A stretch of 64,000 nucleotides of DNA from Magnetococcales bacterium (GCA_015660855.1 JACSDG010000006.1:30889-94888); one strand, 5' to 3'. Counted from the stretch's first letter, positions 8,120 to 17,120 are shown. Numbers and translations: made by a program. The notes: generated by a model not told the origin, from the sequence alone.

Positions 8120-10755
8120 GCGAATCCGATTGTCTTTATTTTCAAATATATTACTCAAATGGTCAGATCGTTGAACTGGCCAAGACAGGCCCCAGTATCA
8201 CCATCGGGCGTCGCTCCAAGACCGGCAGTCGTCTGGCCGATCTTTACATCGATGATCCTTTCGCCTCACGCCGGCACAGCAGAGTATTTCGTGACCCACA
8301 AACGCCGGACCAATGGCTTTTGGAGGACATGGGTAGCAACAATGGCACGCGACTGGATGGGGTTCCCATAGCCAGTGCGGTACCGATCAAGGAAGGATCG
8401 TGGATCCTCATCGGCACCACCCGCATCACCTTCAACCACGAATCCCAGATTTCCGAAAAGATACCAGAGGTCCACGATGCGGCGAACGACCCGCGAGGGA
8501 GCCAAGTTGCTCAGCCCCCCTCCGAATTACCCGCCCAAAGTGCCACCGGTGAAATTGCCCCCGAGGACGAAGCCACCGTTGTCCGGGTTCCCGATGCTGC
8601 CGGGATTATTGCCCCCGAAGACGAAGCCACCATCGTCCGGGTTCCTGATGCTGCTGGGATTATTGCTCCCGAAGACGAAGCCACCATCGTCCGACCTCCA
8701 TTGCCCGTTACCACGCCATCGGTCTCCCCGGACGACGAAGCCACAGTGGTCCGACCGGCGAGCGGTTCTGCGGTACTCCCCCCATCAGACGGCAAAGCCG
8801 CGACCCTTGTCCCCCCCAAAAAAGACAACGCGACCCGGACCAAACCGGTCCCGAAGGAAGCCGCACCCGATACCTCGCAGAGTGCAAAACATGAGGAAAA
8901 ACCAAAGGCCGATACGGTCGCAGTTCCTGGTGCCGGGACACTTCAAGCCGCCATGCTGCATAGTCATGCAGCCCACCATTGGCCGACCGGTTCCGTTGCC
9001 AACCTACACAGCCAGGATCCTCTGAAAATCTCCGTCAACTCCAACATGATTCAAAACATCATTGCCGCCAATTATATTGACGAAGTTCAGGCTACGGAAA
9101 TATTGAAAACAGCCCAAAAAGAAGGACAGACATTTTTTCTTACCCTGGTCCAAGATCAATCGGTTCAGAATATATTGGAAATGATTTTGACCAATGTTTC
9201 CGAGACCTTTGATTTGGAATATATTCATTCTCCGGAAACTTTGGCGACGCAGGCCGAAGAGGTTGGCTGGCTTTCCTATGCCCGTGCTTTGGAGTTGGGC
9301 TGCGTTCTTTTAAAGACAGACCCGAGTGTGGTCGGCACGGTACGGTATGCGGCTCTTGATCCTTTCGACGTGACGTTGCGTGACTGGGTGGAAAGGTGTA
9401 GTCAGGCGCATCCGCGTTGTGTTCTGGTCCATCCGGAAACTTTTTCCACGGTCATTCAAAATTTAAAATCCAAATCCAGCGAACAGGGTGACGGGGTCGG
9501 TCTTTCCATCGATTTTTCCGCCCATGCGGAAACGCACATCCGCGATCAGATCCAGGATGTCGATGTACCGCAGATGGTCAATTATTTTCTCCACCGTGCC
9601 CATCTCCAAGGGGCATCGGATATCCATATCGAGCCGACCGAAGAATTTTTGCTGGTACGTCTGCGCGTGGATGGCATTCTGCAAAAAGAGATATCTCTCC
9701 CCATGGTATTTCATTCCGAGATGGCCTCACGGCTTAAAATTTTGTCGGGAATGGACGTGGTGGAAAAACGCCGCCCCCAGGATGGTCGTCTGGCGGTGGT
9801 GATACGCAACAACCCCATCGATGTGCGGGTTTCATCCTATCCGACGGTGTACGGAGAAAAATTTGTCCTGCGTCTTTTGGATAAAAATGCCCTGCGTCCC
9901 TCCATCGAAACGTTAGGACTGATGGAACGCGATCGCCGATTGTTGCGGGAAAAACTGGCGGCCCCCTATGGCTTGGTCATGATCAGCGGCCCCACGGGGT
10001 CGGGCAAGACGACGACGCTGTACTCCTGTCTGGGGGGGATGGACAGAAACAGAAAAAATGTTTTGACCGTAGAAGATCCCGTTGAATATCGCATGGCCGG
10101 CATCCACCAAATGCAGGTCAATTCCAAGATCGGGCTGACCTTTGCGTCGGGGTTGCGCACCATTTTGCGTCAGGATCCCGATGTCATCATGGTAGGCGAG
10201 ACCCGCGACGGCGAAACCGCCTCTATGGCGGTACAGGCTTCGTTGACAGGTCATATCGTTTTTTCCACCATTCACACCAACGATGCCGTTGGGGTCATCA
10301 CCCGATTGCTGGATATGGGCATTGAACCCTTCCTGGTATCCACCTCTCTTTCTCTCGCGGTCGCCCAGCGATTGGTACGCACCATCTGCAAACACTGTCG
10401 CATGTCGGTCTCCGGTCAGACCATTCTGACACAATTGCAAAAGGATGGAATTACCATAGAGCGACTGAAGACCCTGGATATTTTTATCGATCCCCATGTG
10501 GACTACACCCAGGGAAGTGGTTGTTCCCGCTGCCGGGATACCGGCTATCAAGGTCGCCGCGCCGTATTTGAAATGTTTGAGATGACCGACGAGGCCCGCA
10601 ACCTGATCATGGCGGGCAATGTCAATTCGAGCCAGTTGAAGGCGTTGGCCAGGGAGAAAGGGATGACCACATTGATCTCCCACGGTGTTCGCCTGGTGGA
10701 GGAAGAAGTGACCACTTTCGAGGAAGTCGTGCGGGTGTTGGGGGAAGAGAACTGA
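8116..10755 (+). CDS. mshE: FHA-domain / type IV pilus traffic ATPase fusion (MshE/GspE-like)
   Basis: An 879-residue protein. An N-terminal FHA domain (about 25-105) has IGRR, SRRH and SNNGT, the residues that read phosphothreonine. A low-complexity linker (about 120-290) holds four DEAT(V/I)VR motifs. An MshEN/T2SSE-N-like region (about 305-450) precedes the hexameric traffic-ATPase core with Walker A GPTGSGKTT, Asp box, Walker B-region VGETRDGETA and His box STIHTNDA. A tetracysteine zinc site (CKHC and CSRC) follows, as in GspE/PilB/MshE. This is the cytoplasmic motor that extends the pilus. FHA at the N-terminus is not part of standard MshE, and it couples the motor to the kinase gene that overlaps it. 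The next gene also overlaps by one base. Confidence 0.93.
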   Translation: MSESDCLYFQIYYSNGQIVELAKTGPSITIGRRSKTGSRLADLYIDDPFASRRHSRVFRDPQTPDQWLLEDMGSNNGTRLDGVPIASAVPIKEGSWILIGTTRITFNHESQISEKIPEVHDAANDPRGSQVAQPPSELPAQSATGEIAPEDEATVVRVPDAAGIIAPEDEATIVRVPDAAGIIAPEDEATIVRPPLPVTTPSVSPDDEATVVRPASGSAVLPPSDGKAATLVPPKKDNATRTKPVPKEAAPDTSQSAKHEEKPKADTVAVPGAGTLQAAMLHSHAAHHWPTGSVANLHSQDPLKISVNSNMIQNIIAANYIDEVQATEILKTAQKEGQTFFLTLVQDQSVQNILEMILTNVSETFDLEYIHSPETLATQAEEVGWLSYARALELGCVLLKTDPSVVGTVRYAALDPFDVTLRDWVERCSQAHPRCVLVHPETFSTVIQNLKSKSSEQGDGVGLSIDFSAHAETHIRDQIQDVDVPQMVNYFLHRAHLQGASDIHIEPTEEFLLVRLRVDGILQKEISLPMVFHSEMASRLKILSGMDVVEKRRPQDGRLAVVIRNNPIDVRVSSYPTVYGEKFVLRLLDKNALRPSIETLGLMERDRRLLREKLAAPYGLVMISGPTGSGKTTTLYSCLGGMDRNRKNVLTVEDPVEYRMAGIHQMQVNSKIGLTFASGLRTILRQDPDVIMVGETRDGETASMAVQASLTGHIVFSTIHTNDAVGVITRLLDMGIEPFLVSTSLSLAVAQRLVRTICKHCRMSVSGQTILTQLQKDGITIERLKTLDIFIDPHVDYTQGSGCSRCRDTGYQGRRAVFEMFEMTDEARNLIMAGNVNSSQLKALAREKGMTTLISHGVRLVEEEVTTFEEVVRVLGEEN
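8557..8757 (+). repeat. 18-residue tandem repeats with DEAT threonine motifs inside mshE
   Basis: Three consecutive 54-bp units encode an 18-residue repeat centred on APEDEAT(V/I)VR, and a fourth, shorter match (DDEATVVRP) follows. The threonines are residues 154, 172, 190 and 210. The units are nearly identical at the DNA level, which suggests recent duplication. Each is an acidic residue-flanked Thr, a plausible kinase acceptor and FHA ligand. Confidence 0.85.
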
Positions 10756-11804
10756 TGTCCAGCAGCAAGCAATTGGCCAATCTGTTGATTTTCACCAACC
10801 AGTTTGCCTCCATGATGCAAAGTCAACTGCAATTGGTGGATGTCCTGGACAATCTGGCCAGGGAGACTCCGGGCAAAGAGTTGCGGGAGGCGGTTGAGGA
10901 AATTGCCTATGATGTGCGACGGGGCAGTGATTTTGGCGAAATTTTGGGCAACTATCCCCGTTTGTTCAACCAGGTATTCGTCAATGTCGTAAGGGCCGGC
11001 ATGGAGGCGGGACGACTGGCCGATTCGCTGGTACAGGTCGCCATTTATCTTAACAAAACCGATTCCATCAACCGCAAACTCAAAGGTGCCCTGTCCTATC
11101 CCATGTTCATGGGAGTCGCGTTTTTCCTGGTGTTCAATGCCATGGTCTTTTTTATTTTGCCACGCTTTGCGACCATGTTCACCCAGATGAACAAAAAGTT
11201 GCCCTTGCCCACCCAGATTTTATTGGATGTGGGTGCATTTTGGAAAGGCAACTGGCACCTGATCATAGGAGGCACGATTCTGCTGTTCGTAGCCATACGT
11301 ATCTGGACCGCCACCCGTGAGGGACGCCAGATATGGGATGAACACAAGCTCAACCTGCCCATCATCGGCAATCTGTGGCGCATGGGTGCACTCGGGCGTT
11401 TTCTGCGAACCTTCGCGGTACAGATTCGCAATGAAGTCCCCCTGCTCCGGGCCTTGCGCCTGGCTGCCGCCTCATCCAGCAACACCTTCATCGAGGAGGC
11501 CATCCTCACCATCGCCGACGAGGTGGAACGGGGAGTAAGCGTTTCTCAGGCTTTCCGGGAATATGAAATTTTTTCGGGGATTGTCCTGCAAATGATTTCC
11601 GCTGGGGAAGAAGCGGGCAATCTGTCCGACCTGCTGCTGTCCGCTGCCGATTATTTTGAAAGGTTGCTGGAAACCCAGACCGAAACCGTCACCAGCCTGA
11701 TCAATCCCATCATCACAGTCATGATTGGACTGGCCATCGCGGGAATGATGGTCGCTGCCTTCTTGCCGGTTTTCAGCATGGGGTCGGTTGGGGGGGGTGG
11801 GTGA
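10755..11804 (+). CDS. mshG: inner-membrane platform protein (MshG/PilC/GspF family)
   Basis: This 349-residue polytopic protein is the inner-membrane platform that the traffic ATPase turns during pilin insertion. Two GspF-type cytoplasmic helical domains are seen: about 15-135, with FGEILGNYPRLFNQV and GMEAGRLADSL, and about 215-335, with GEEAGNLSDLL. Each precedes hydrophobic segments (about 115-140, 170-190, and 320-340 near the C-terminus). The start codon overlaps the last base of the ATPase stop, so the two are translationally coupled. The C-terminus ends in a short glycine tail. Confidence 0.9.
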   Translation: MSSSKQLANLLIFTNQFASMMQSQLQLVDVLDNLARETPGKELREAVEEIAYDVRRGSDFGEILGNYPRLFNQVFVNVVRAGMEAGRLADSLVQVAIYLNKTDSINRKLKGALSYPMFMGVAFFLVFNAMVFFILPRFATMFTQMNKKLPLPTQILLDVGAFWKGNWHLIIGGTILLFVAIRIWTATREGRQIWDEHKLNLPIIGNLWRMGALGRFLRTFAVQIRNEVPLLRALRLAAASSSNTFIEEAILTIADEVERGVSVSQAFREYEIFSGIVLQMISAGEEAGNLSDLLLSAADYFERLLETQTETVTSLINPIITVMIGLAIAGMMVAAFLPVFSMGSVGGGG

Positions 11805-11838
11805 GTCATCACCAACAACACTATGGGAGAAAACGTCA

Positions 11839-12459
11839 ATGACGATGGCCAATGAACCCAACGCGTATGGAAACCAAACCGATGACACTGACGAGGATGA
11901 AGACGACGACTATACCCGTACCATAGACAATGACAGTGTCACACGTTGTGAAGTAGGCATTGAATACCAGTTGCTGGGCAAGCCTCCCCATGAGGGGGTG
12001 TTTGTCATGCTGCGGGCACTTTACCAGCATCATGATTTCGCCCAGTTGCTTGCGAAAAAGGGCCAACACGTCGTCGCCTTGGATCCAACATGCCGAATGG
12101 TGCTCAAAAATAATTTATTCAAGGTGTCCAGGACAGACATCGATGCCCAGGGTAAAACGTCGGCTGCGGGCAGCAACAAACAGTTCTCTATTGAAGAATA
12201 TTCTGAACGTTATAAAAATAAAAAACTTTCTGAAAATTTCAGGGAATTCGGTGAAACGAACAACCGACTCAAACTGGAACTGAGTCGCATCACCATGATT
12301 GACCTGATGAAGCTTTTCAAAAAAGAATGTCTGGAGGTACTTCATCACCTGACAGAAGCGCAAGCCAAACAGTTGGTTCATCCGCATCTGTACAAGCTCT
12401 ACATCTTGCTTTCCAAGTGTAAGGAACAACCTATTCCGTTTTATTCCGATCCTTCATGA
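11839..12459 (+). CDS. acidic protein of unknown function in the pilus cluster
   Basis: A 206-residue soluble protein that I do not recognise. The N-terminus is strongly acidic (DDTDEDEDDDYT, about residues 14-25). The middle has a globular part with EVGIEYQLLGKPPHEGVF, and the C-terminus is helical and basic. The start at ATG 11839 follows GGGAG with good spacing; the longer in-frame reading from 11788 would overlap mshG. It lies between the platform gene and the ExeA-like gene, only 3 bp from the latter, so it is almost certainly part of the operon. A cytoplasmic adaptor for the motor is possible but unproven. Confidence 0.7.
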   Translation: MTMANEPNAYGNQTDDTDEDEDDDYTRTIDNDSVTRCEVGIEYQLLGKPPHEGVFVMLRALYQHHDFAQLLAKKGQHVVALDPTCRMVLKNNLFKVSRTDIDAQGKTSAAGSNKQFSIEEYSERYKNKKLSENFREFGETNNRLKLELSRITMIDLMKLFKKECLEVLHHLTEAQAKQLVHPHLYKLYILLSKCKEQPIPFYSDPS

Positions 12460-12462
12460 CCA

Positions 12463-14268
12463 ATGTATCAGGCCTTCTTTAAACTTGATGAACCGCCCTT
12501 TTCCATTACCCCAGACCCGCGATTTCTCTATTTGGGGCGGCATCACCGGGAAGCTCTGGCGCATCTGCTCTTCAGTGTCCTGGGCAGCAGCGGTTTTATT
12601 TTGCTGACCGGAGAAGTCGGTTCGGGCAAAACCACGGTGTCTCGCTGTCTGATCCGGCAAACGCTCGACCTGGTGGATGTAGCCTTGATCTTCAATCCCC
12701 GGTTGTCGGCACTGGAGCTGGTGGCCTCCATCTGTGATGAACTGCATGTTTCCTACCCGGCCACGGCAACCCTGAAAACATTGTATGACGCGCTCAACCA
12801 ACACCTGATGCAAAGCCATGCCAAAAAACGCAATACCGTTTTGATTCTCGATGAAGCACAAAATTTGAGTGTTGACCTTTTGGAGCAGGTGCGTTTGTTG
12901 AGCAACTTGGAGACTGATCGAAAAAAACTATTGCAAATCATTTTGATCGGTCAACCGGAACTGCTGGTTCTTCTGGCGCGACCGGACCTGCGTCAATTCA
13001 GCCAGAGGGTGACGGCACGTTACCATATCGCCCCCCTCGAATGGACCGAAACCCGGGAATTTATCCACCACCGACTGTCGGTTGCCGGGTGCCATCGGCC
13101 CATATTCACCCCCCTTGCCTGTTGGCTGATTCATCATACAGCCAAAGGCATTCCCCGCCAGATCAATCAATTCTGTGATCGGGCCTTGTTGGGTGCTTTC
13201 ACATTGAATCGGCATCGGGTCGATGGTTGGATTGCTTATGCGGCCATCAGGGAGGTATTGGGGAAAACGCGCCGTAGCGTCAAACGCTGGCAGTTGGCGG
13301 CTCTGATTTTGCCCGCATTGGTGTTGGGCTTGGCTTTTTTTCTGTTTATTCAGAATGATCGTGGTACGACAACCATGGGGCGACCCTGGTTTCATTCCAG
13401 TTCCTGGTTGAATTCGGTGCAAAAGATAATGGATGACAGGTTGGCACCGTTGACAGAGAAATTCCATGGGAGTGCTGCCATTTCAGCCCGTCCACCAAAA
13501 CCTGCCGCCGCATCCCCGGTCCAGACTCAAGCCGATACGCAGCCATTACCGGTTCAACAACAACCGGCCCCATCCATCGAAACGCAAAAGGTTTCCCCTC
13601 CCCCCGATCCTCCTGTGACCATGGTGCTGGATGCCCTGTTTCGTGCCCCGCAAGAAGAAACAGCCAACGAAAATGCCGCCCTAACGCGTCTGTTTGGTTT
13701 GTGGGGGGTATCTCAAGAAAAGTTTGACCATCGTGCCATATGCGAATCGGCCTTGACCATGGGAATGGGTTGTTACAACCTGACCGGCAACTGGAATACC
13801 CTGCGCCAACTGGGTATTCCGGTAATGATTAAGTTTGCCTTTTTCGATCAGACACTTCGTTATGCCGTAGTGACCGCCATAGGTCGCAAAAATATCTCCC
13901 TGAGCTTCCCGCATCGGGATGAAACGGTATCCCTTGAGGAGGCGGATCGTTATTGGTTTGGACTGATGACCGTGGCATGGCGGATGACACCCGGCAAGAA
14001 AAAAACGCTCCTCGAAGGGATGCAGGGGGCAGATATTGTTTGGTTGCGTAGCCGGTTGGCACCATTGCAAAAGGATGAACCAACACATTTGGACTCCGAC
14101 CTGTTTGATGGCGACCTCATGCAGCGTGTGCGTCGGTTCCAGGCGCAAAAATTCATGGAACCGGATGGCAAGGTTGGGATGCGCTCCATTCTGGCTCTGG
14201 ATCTTGCCACCCAGGATGCCCATCGCCCCACCCCCAGGCTGGGTCTGTTATCCGAAGGGGGGAATTGA
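12463..14268 (+). CDS. ExeA/GspA-like AAA+ ATPase with C39-like and peptidoglycan-binding domains
   Basis: A 601-residue protein of the MshM/ExeA family. A cytoplasmic AAA+ domain at about 1-270 has Walker A GEVGSGKTT, Walker B LILDEAQN and YHIAPL. A transmembrane helix (about 285-305) crosses to a periplasmic part with a Pro/Gln-rich linker, a degenerate C39-like domain (about 400-520) and a C-terminal peptidoglycan-binding domain with LMQRVRRFQ and DGKVGMRSI. In Aeromonas, ExeA with ExeB remodels or binds peptidoglycan so that the secretin can assemble. The next gene encodes a GspB/ExeB-like protein, which supports the same role here. The C39 region lacks an obvious Cys/His catalytic pair. 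Confidence 0.87.
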   Translation: MYQAFFKLDEPPFSITPDPRFLYLGRHHREALAHLLFSVLGSSGFILLTGEVGSGKTTVSRCLIRQTLDLVDVALIFNPRLSALELVASICDELHVSYPATATLKTLYDALNQHLMQSHAKKRNTVLILDEAQNLSVDLLEQVRLLSNLETDRKKLLQIILIGQPELLVLLARPDLRQFSQRVTARYHIAPLEWTETREFIHHRLSVAGCHRPIFTPLACWLIHHTAKGIPRQINQFCDRALLGAFTLNRHRVDGWIAYAAIREVLGKTRRSVKRWQLAALILPALVLGLAFFLFIQNDRGTTTMGRPWFHSSSWLNSVQKIMDDRLAPLTEKFHGSAAISARPPKPAAASPVQTQADTQPLPVQQQPAPSIETQKVSPPPDPPVTMVLDALFRAPQEETANENAALTRLFGLWGVSQEKFDHRAICESALTMGMGCYNLTGNWNTLRQLGIPVMIKFAFFDQTLRYAVVTAIGRKNISLSFPHRDETVSLEEADRYWFGLMTVAWRMTPGKKKTLLEGMQGADIVWLRSRLAPLQKDEPTHLDSDLFDGDLMQRVRRFQAQKFMEPDGKVGMRSILALDLATQDAHRPTPRLGLLSEGGN

Positions 14269-14273
14269 CGCCC

Positions 14274-15092
14274 ATGTCTTTCGTCCTCGACGCCCTGAAA
14301 AAATCGGAACGTGACCGACTGATCGGTTCCGTTCCCAGCCCGGTCGACATCGGGCACACGCCGGTACACAGAGCGCGGCGTACAAGCTGGGTGGTGGCGG
14401 TAGTCGGCATGGTATTGAGCATGCTGGGTGGGGTGTATCTGGGAACCCGTGACAGTGAACCCAAAGCGGTCGCTGTCAATCAGGATGGAACGCACCCACC
14501 CACATCGCCTCTGCCATTGCCCTTGCCTGTCACCACCCAACCGGTCCCCTCCCAGGCGTCGCCCATTCAGGCACAAACGTCCCTATCTGTCGCAGGGAGA
14601 CACCCCGCATCCCCGGTCGCGCCCCCAACTCTCGCACCCATGACCTCCCGAACGTTGAGCCAAATTCCCATCCCCGGCAAACCCAAAACAGACGCCGCAA
14701 CGCCTGCCTACAAAACAATGTGGAGTGCCAAAGGTGCCGGTATTGTCGATGGGTGTACCATAGAAGTCAGAACCCAGAAAAATCAGCTACACAAGGTTCG
14801 ACTCGCAAATATTTCCTGCCTGTCGCCCCGATCTTTAGCCGGCAAGGAAGCACGGACTTTTACAACCCGTGCCGTTTTTGTCCAGGATGTGGTGATTGCC
14901 GTCGTCCGGGAAGAGGCTGGTATACTGGTGGCGGATGTATTAAACCGAGAAAATACCTTGTTGAACCGCTCTTTGGTTCAGCAAGGCCTGGTCAATGTCG
15001 TGGATAAACGGTTTGCCGCCGAGGAAACAAAAGCCCGAACGCTACGACGGGGTCTGTGGCAAAACCCCGCCGTGTGGACACGCGCTCCATGA
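14274..15092 (+). CDS. GspB/ExeB-like membrane protein with a degenerate SNase-like C-terminal domain
   Basis: A 272-residue protein. The N-terminus, MSFVLDALKKSERDR, is the hallmark of GspB/ExeB, partners of GspA/ExeA in secretin assembly. A transmembrane helix (about 40-58) and a Pro/Thr-rich periplasmic linker follow. The C-terminal 115 residues follow the staphylococcal-nuclease order: GIVDGCTIEV, KVRLANIS, GKEARTF, NRSLVQQGLVNV and LRRGLW. The DGDT aspartate is replaced by Cys and the catalytic Glu and second Arg positions are not visible, so nuclease activity is unlikely; a binding role is possible. ATG 14274 is chosen, 5 bp after the ExeA-like stop. Confidence 0.78.
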   Translation: MSFVLDALKKSERDRLIGSVPSPVDIGHTPVHRARRTSWVVAVVGMVLSMLGGVYLGTRDSEPKAVAVNQDGTHPPTSPLPLPLPVTTQPVPSQASPIQAQTSLSVAGRHPASPVAPPTLAPMTSRTLSQIPIPGKPKTDAATPAYKTMWSAKGAGIVDGCTIEVRTQKNQLHKVRLANISCLSPRSLAGKEARTFTTRAVFVQDVVIAVVREEAGILVADVLNRENTLLNRSLVQQGLVNVVDKRFAAEETKARTLRRGLWQNPAVWTRAP

Positions 15093-15155
15093 TTTAATTA
15101 TTATACTGAATCTTCAGCTTGATTGGATTGACGACCGGAAGTGGAGTCAACAGAC

Positions 15156-15860
15156 ATGACAATACATAAAAACAATGCTGTGCAGAGCAACAGAGGAAAA
15201 TCCGGTTTTACCTTGGTGGAACTCATGGTCGTCGTTGCCATCATCGGTATTCTGGCAGCCATCGGCATTCCCAAAATGACTACCTTTATCATGGTGGGAC
15301 ATTTGGAAGAGGCTAAACCCTATCTGATGGCCATTGCCGCCAAGGAACGGGTTTACATGACGCAGAGAGGAAGCTTTTACGTCCCCACAGGGACCAACTG
15401 CACCGACAATTTTGAATCCTGTCTGGAGAATGAACTGGGTGTGGATCTCAAGGATGCCACCAATTTTTGCTTTGTCGTGCGTACCGCCACCGCCGGTAGT
15501 AGTAGTGGCGATTTTATCAGTACCAGTTTTAATGATGACACGATAAAAACCAAGGCCAGATTTGAAGTATGGGCCATCCTGAACGCGCAATCGACGGCGA
15601 ATGCAGTCATCTCCGTTACCCCGACCCCCGCTGTTTCCGTGAACTGTAAACTGGCAAACAACAAAGGTGCCCCCAGCGGTTGGGTGAAAGAAGGTAACGT
15701 GGCAGGTGGACAGGGACGAGTCGTGGTGCTGCGATACCCACCCACCACAGACGGTCAGGACACCGCCGACCGTTCGGGACGCGCCGGAGTCCCCGCCGGA
15801 GTCCCCGGAGTCAAATTGGACTGGATCAACGGTATCAGTATCAGTGACCCCATCCTGTGA
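15156..15860 (+). CDS. type IV prepilin (second major-pilin-like copy)
   Basis: A 234-residue prepilin with leader ending SG, motif FTLVELM and helix VVVAIIGILAAIGIPKM, almost the same as the pilin at 5882. The rest differs, with CTDNFESC and a longer Ser/Thr-rich C-terminus, so the two fibres or subunits are not redundant copies. ATG 15156 follows GTGGAG with 9-nt spacing. It begins a run of four consecutive pilin-type genes (15156, 15857, 16519, 17121), the usual place of the major pilin before minor pilins in MSHA-type loci. Its stop overlaps the next gene. Confidence 0.88.
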   Translation: MTIHKNNAVQSNRGKSGFTLVELMVVVAIIGILAAIGIPKMTTFIMVGHLEEAKPYLMAIAAKERVYMTQRGSFYVPTGTNCTDNFESCLENELGVDLKDATNFCFVVRTATAGSSSGDFISTSFNDDTIKTKARFEVWAILNAQSTANAVISVTPTPAVSVNCKLANNKGAPSGWVKEGNVAGGQGRVVVLRYPPTTDGQDTADRSGRAGVPAGVPGVKLDWINGISISDPIL

Positions 15861-16522
15861 TTATGATGATCCTCGCCAAAAAAAGCACCCGAATGTCGGG
15901 ATTCACCCTGATCGAAGTCATGGTCAGCATGGTCCTGACCGGCATTCTTGTCGCGGGTGTCGTCGGATTGTGGGGGATGGTCGCCGACCAGTTTTTTCGC
16001 CTGTCCTTGCGACAAAAAGCGGTCTTCGTCCTGCATGGTCACATGGAACGGTTGGCCATGTTGTATCGTACCCAGGCCAACACCAAGACCCTCTACGCCA
16101 GTTCAACGGGATATAGCCAGGGAGGGGGAACAGCACGTGTCATTCTGTATGTCGATACCAACACAGCGCGATCAACCGATCCATTGATGAAAACTTCGGC
16201 AGCCTCCAAATCCAATTTTGACGACGGATACATTCTCTACCTGGACCAGGGGGCGTCAGGACTATCAGCCGAGGACCGGAATATCGTCTGGCTGGACAGG
16301 GACAAGGATGTGACGGCGCAAATAAGTTTTACACTGGATGCTTCACCCGACCCGGACAGTCTGTGTTATCCAGACGCAGATTCTACCGGCTGCCATCTGC
16401 TGACGTTGTTTTTGGATTATCCCTATCGGTTTGTCCCTGGCACGACTCCCGCCAATAATGTGCTGCCGGGGATCGCTGTCGAAACCATTTCTGTCCAAAC
16501 CATCGTTGGTGCGCGCAAATGA
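15857..16522 (+). CDS. minor prepilin (FTLIEVM type)
   Basis: A prepilin of about 220 residues with a class III leader (KKSTRMSG) and FTLIEVMVSMVLTGILVAG, typical of GspI/GspJ/PilV-like minor pilins. Such subunits form the fibre tip and initiate assembly. The start is ambiguous: GTG 15857 overlaps the previous stop, and ATG 15863 or 15866 gives a shorter leader. The body has one short Cys-containing loop (CYPDADSTGC), a possible disulfide. The 3' end overlaps the next pilin gene by 4 bp, so the pair is translationally coupled. Confidence 0.85.
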   Translation: MIMMILAKKSTRMSGFTLIEVMVSMVLTGILVAGVVGLWGMVADQFFRLSLRQKAVFVLHGHMERLAMLYRTQANTKTLYASSTGYSQGGGTARVILYVDTNTARSTDPLMKTSAASKSNFDDGYILYLDQGASGLSAEDRNIVWLDRDKDVTAQISFTLDASPDPDSLCYPDADSTGCHLLTLFLDYPYRFVPGTTPANNVLPGIAVETISVQTIVGARK

Positions 16523-17112
16523 TAAAATTTCACAGGGCAGAAAAGCAGGTCTCAGGGTTTACCTTGGTTGAGCTGATGATCGCAGGCTCTCTGGGAACCG
16601 TTTTGTCTTTGGTATTGTTCGAGATGCTTCTCCAGGCGCAACACATGGCCGACGCCATGATCATGCAGTCAACCTTGAACGGTCAGGCCCGAGAAGTGTT
16701 TGATCTGTTGATGGATGGTGGTGTCGAGCCTAGCACAACGAACCGGATACCGGGTTTCCACGGTCGCGCAGCCTTACCCACCAACCTAAAAACAACGACA
16801 TCTTTTCGTTTACAATTGTGGAATACAGGCGAAACAATAGCCCTGCGGACGCGGGAAACACTACCCCAATTCAGCATCACCTGTTCGGCCCAATACACAC
16901 CGGTTAAAACCTGTGGATCCAATGGTGCCACCCATACCATCGACGGATTCATCAATGAGTTCACCTCAACCTCTCTTCTTTCAAAAACTTATGATATAAA
17001 ATTTTCTCTGATTGATCCTCAGATGGTACCGCGTGCCGAAACGGATCAGCGTTTTACGCAATCGGAGTACAGTTCTTCCTTCTGGACAGTGTTTGCCCTA
17101 AACGTAGATTAG
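16519..17112 (+). CDS. minor prepilin (PilW/GspJ-like)
   Basis: A 197-residue prepilin. The leader EKQVSG is followed by FTLVELMIAGSLGTVLSLVLFEML, the N-terminal pattern of PilW/GspJ-like minor pilins. The body contains AREVFDLLMDGG and two Cys residues (about 110-130) that could form a disulfide. It overlaps the preceding minor pilin and is 8 bp from the PilX-like gene, so the three are a unit. The role as tip or initiation subunit is inferred from order and family. Confidence 0.83.
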   Translation: MIKFHRAEKQVSGFTLVELMIAGSLGTVLSLVLFEMLLQAQHMADAMIMQSTLNGQAREVFDLLMDGGVEPSTTNRIPGFHGRAALPTNLKTTTSFRLQLWNTGETIALRTRETLPQFSITCSAQYTPVKTCGSNGATHTIDGFINEFTSTSLLSKTYDIKFSLIDPQMVPRAETDQRFTQSEYSSSFWTVFALNVD

Positions 17113-17120
17113 GATTGACC

